Shown here one piece after another: positions 37,080 through 37,202 of a stretch of 37,202 nucleotides of DNA. This stretch comes from Nitrosomonadales bacterium (GTDB lineage Bacteria > Pseudomonadota > Gammaproteobacteria > Burkholderiales > Gallionellaceae). The notes below the pieces were generated by a model. It was not told where the DNA came from. It saw only the letters and a program-made list of their open reading frames with translations, and did no database searches. The first letter of the stretch is position 1, and each line of letters opens with the position of its first letter. Position numbers and translations under genes: made by a program. Where the stretch lies: positions 1 to 37,202 of the forward strand of contig JACRAT010000002.1 of the NCBI GenBank assembly GCA_016234685.1, written 5' to 3'.

Positions 37080-37202
37080 TTTCGGACAGTCCGATAAGTG
37101 ATAGCCTTGCTTAACCCAAGCCGTGAACAGCACGGCAACCAGAGGAGCAAGCACATGAAAAGGACGAGAAGGAATCACGCACCGGGATTCAAGGCCAAGG
37201 TG
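37064..37202 (+). mobile_element. Left end of an IS3-family insertion sequence (partial)
   Basis: The terminal inverted repeat (37064-37090) matches the IS right end at 113-139 in 20 of 27 positions. A leader of 64 bases follows, then the OrfA start with AGAGGAG as ribosome-binding site. The orientation is the same as that of the left-edge copy. Confidence 0.85.
37155..37202 (+). CDS. IS3-family transposase OrfA, N-terminus (partial)
   Basis: MKRTRRNHAPGFKAKV is the usual beginning of IS3-family OrfA, the helix-turn-helix protein that binds the IS ends. The window ends after 16 codons. Confidence 0.85.
   Translation, partial: MKRTRRNHAPGFKAKV

Noticed and set aside
1-37202. CRISPR array
   Set aside because: No set of regularly spaced direct repeats; the GGTAAYC elements are short, irregularly spaced and in both orientations.
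1-37202. Integrase, P2 gpA replication nickase, old/tin cargo genes
   Set aside because: None was recognised; the replication protein is a D5-type primase-helicase, and any integrase must be outside the window.

Overview
The window is almost entirely a P2-type (Peduoviridae-like) prophage in a moderately GC-rich proteobacterium. The style of the tRNAs, the P2 late genes and the IS3 element suggest a beta- or gammaproteobacterium; a genus cannot be given from sequence alone. Both ends of the window lie inside IS3-family elements in the same orientation. The left edge is the last 24 codons of a transposase and the right IS end; the right edge is a matching left IS end and the first 16 codons of an OrfA. 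The left IS has cut an EAL-domain (c-di-GMP phosphodiesterase) gene and the right IS has cut the last gene of a phage early operon. No integrase is seen, so it is lost, degraded or beyond the right IS.

Layout. 1-139: IS end. 139-753: EAL gene fragment. 883-971: intact tRNA-Leu(TAA), minus strand. 1014-1104: terminator and the 3' part only of a tRNA-Leu(CAA), the likely attachment-site scar. 1105-2135: about 1 kb without genes, holding an array of GGTAAYC-type repeats bounded by a 15-bp inverted repeat, several perfect dyads, and a G-rich tract with a cos-like core. 2102-3387: promoter, C4-type antisense RNA, AntA/AntB antirepressor and two small genes, closed by a bidirectional terminator. 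3418-6222 (minus): portal Q and terminase P. 6368-13135 (plus): O-N-M-L-X, a lysis cassette, R and S. 13214-18798: V, a small ORF, W, J, I and the receptor-binding region, which ends in a protein resembling the targets of diversity-generating retroelements. 18952-26538: FI, FII, E/E' (programmed -1 frameshift), T, U and D, where D carries an inserted peptidoglycan-binding domain. 26596-28356: two toxin-antitoxin-like pairs (HicAB and DUF4160/DUF2442). 28397-29131: divergent switch of an XRE-type repressor and a ribbon-helix-helix-like protein. 29124-37079: P22_AR-type antirepressor, YdaT-like protein, Ogr-type zinc-finger activator, large D5-type primase-helicase, and a tightly overlapped run of small early genes including an HD-domain hydrolase.

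How it works together. The same dyad, GTTGTA-N11-TACAAC, stands before P/O, before V and before FI. These are the positions of the P2 late promoters, and an Ogr/Delta-like activator gene is present to read them. Replication is by a primase-helicase rather than by a P2 gpA-type nickase. Lysogeny control appears layered: an XRE repressor, two antirepressors of different families, and a C4 antisense RNA whose loop is complementary to the ribosome-binding site of the first antirepressor. Two palindromes of 24 and 34 nt lie inside that antirepressor gene.
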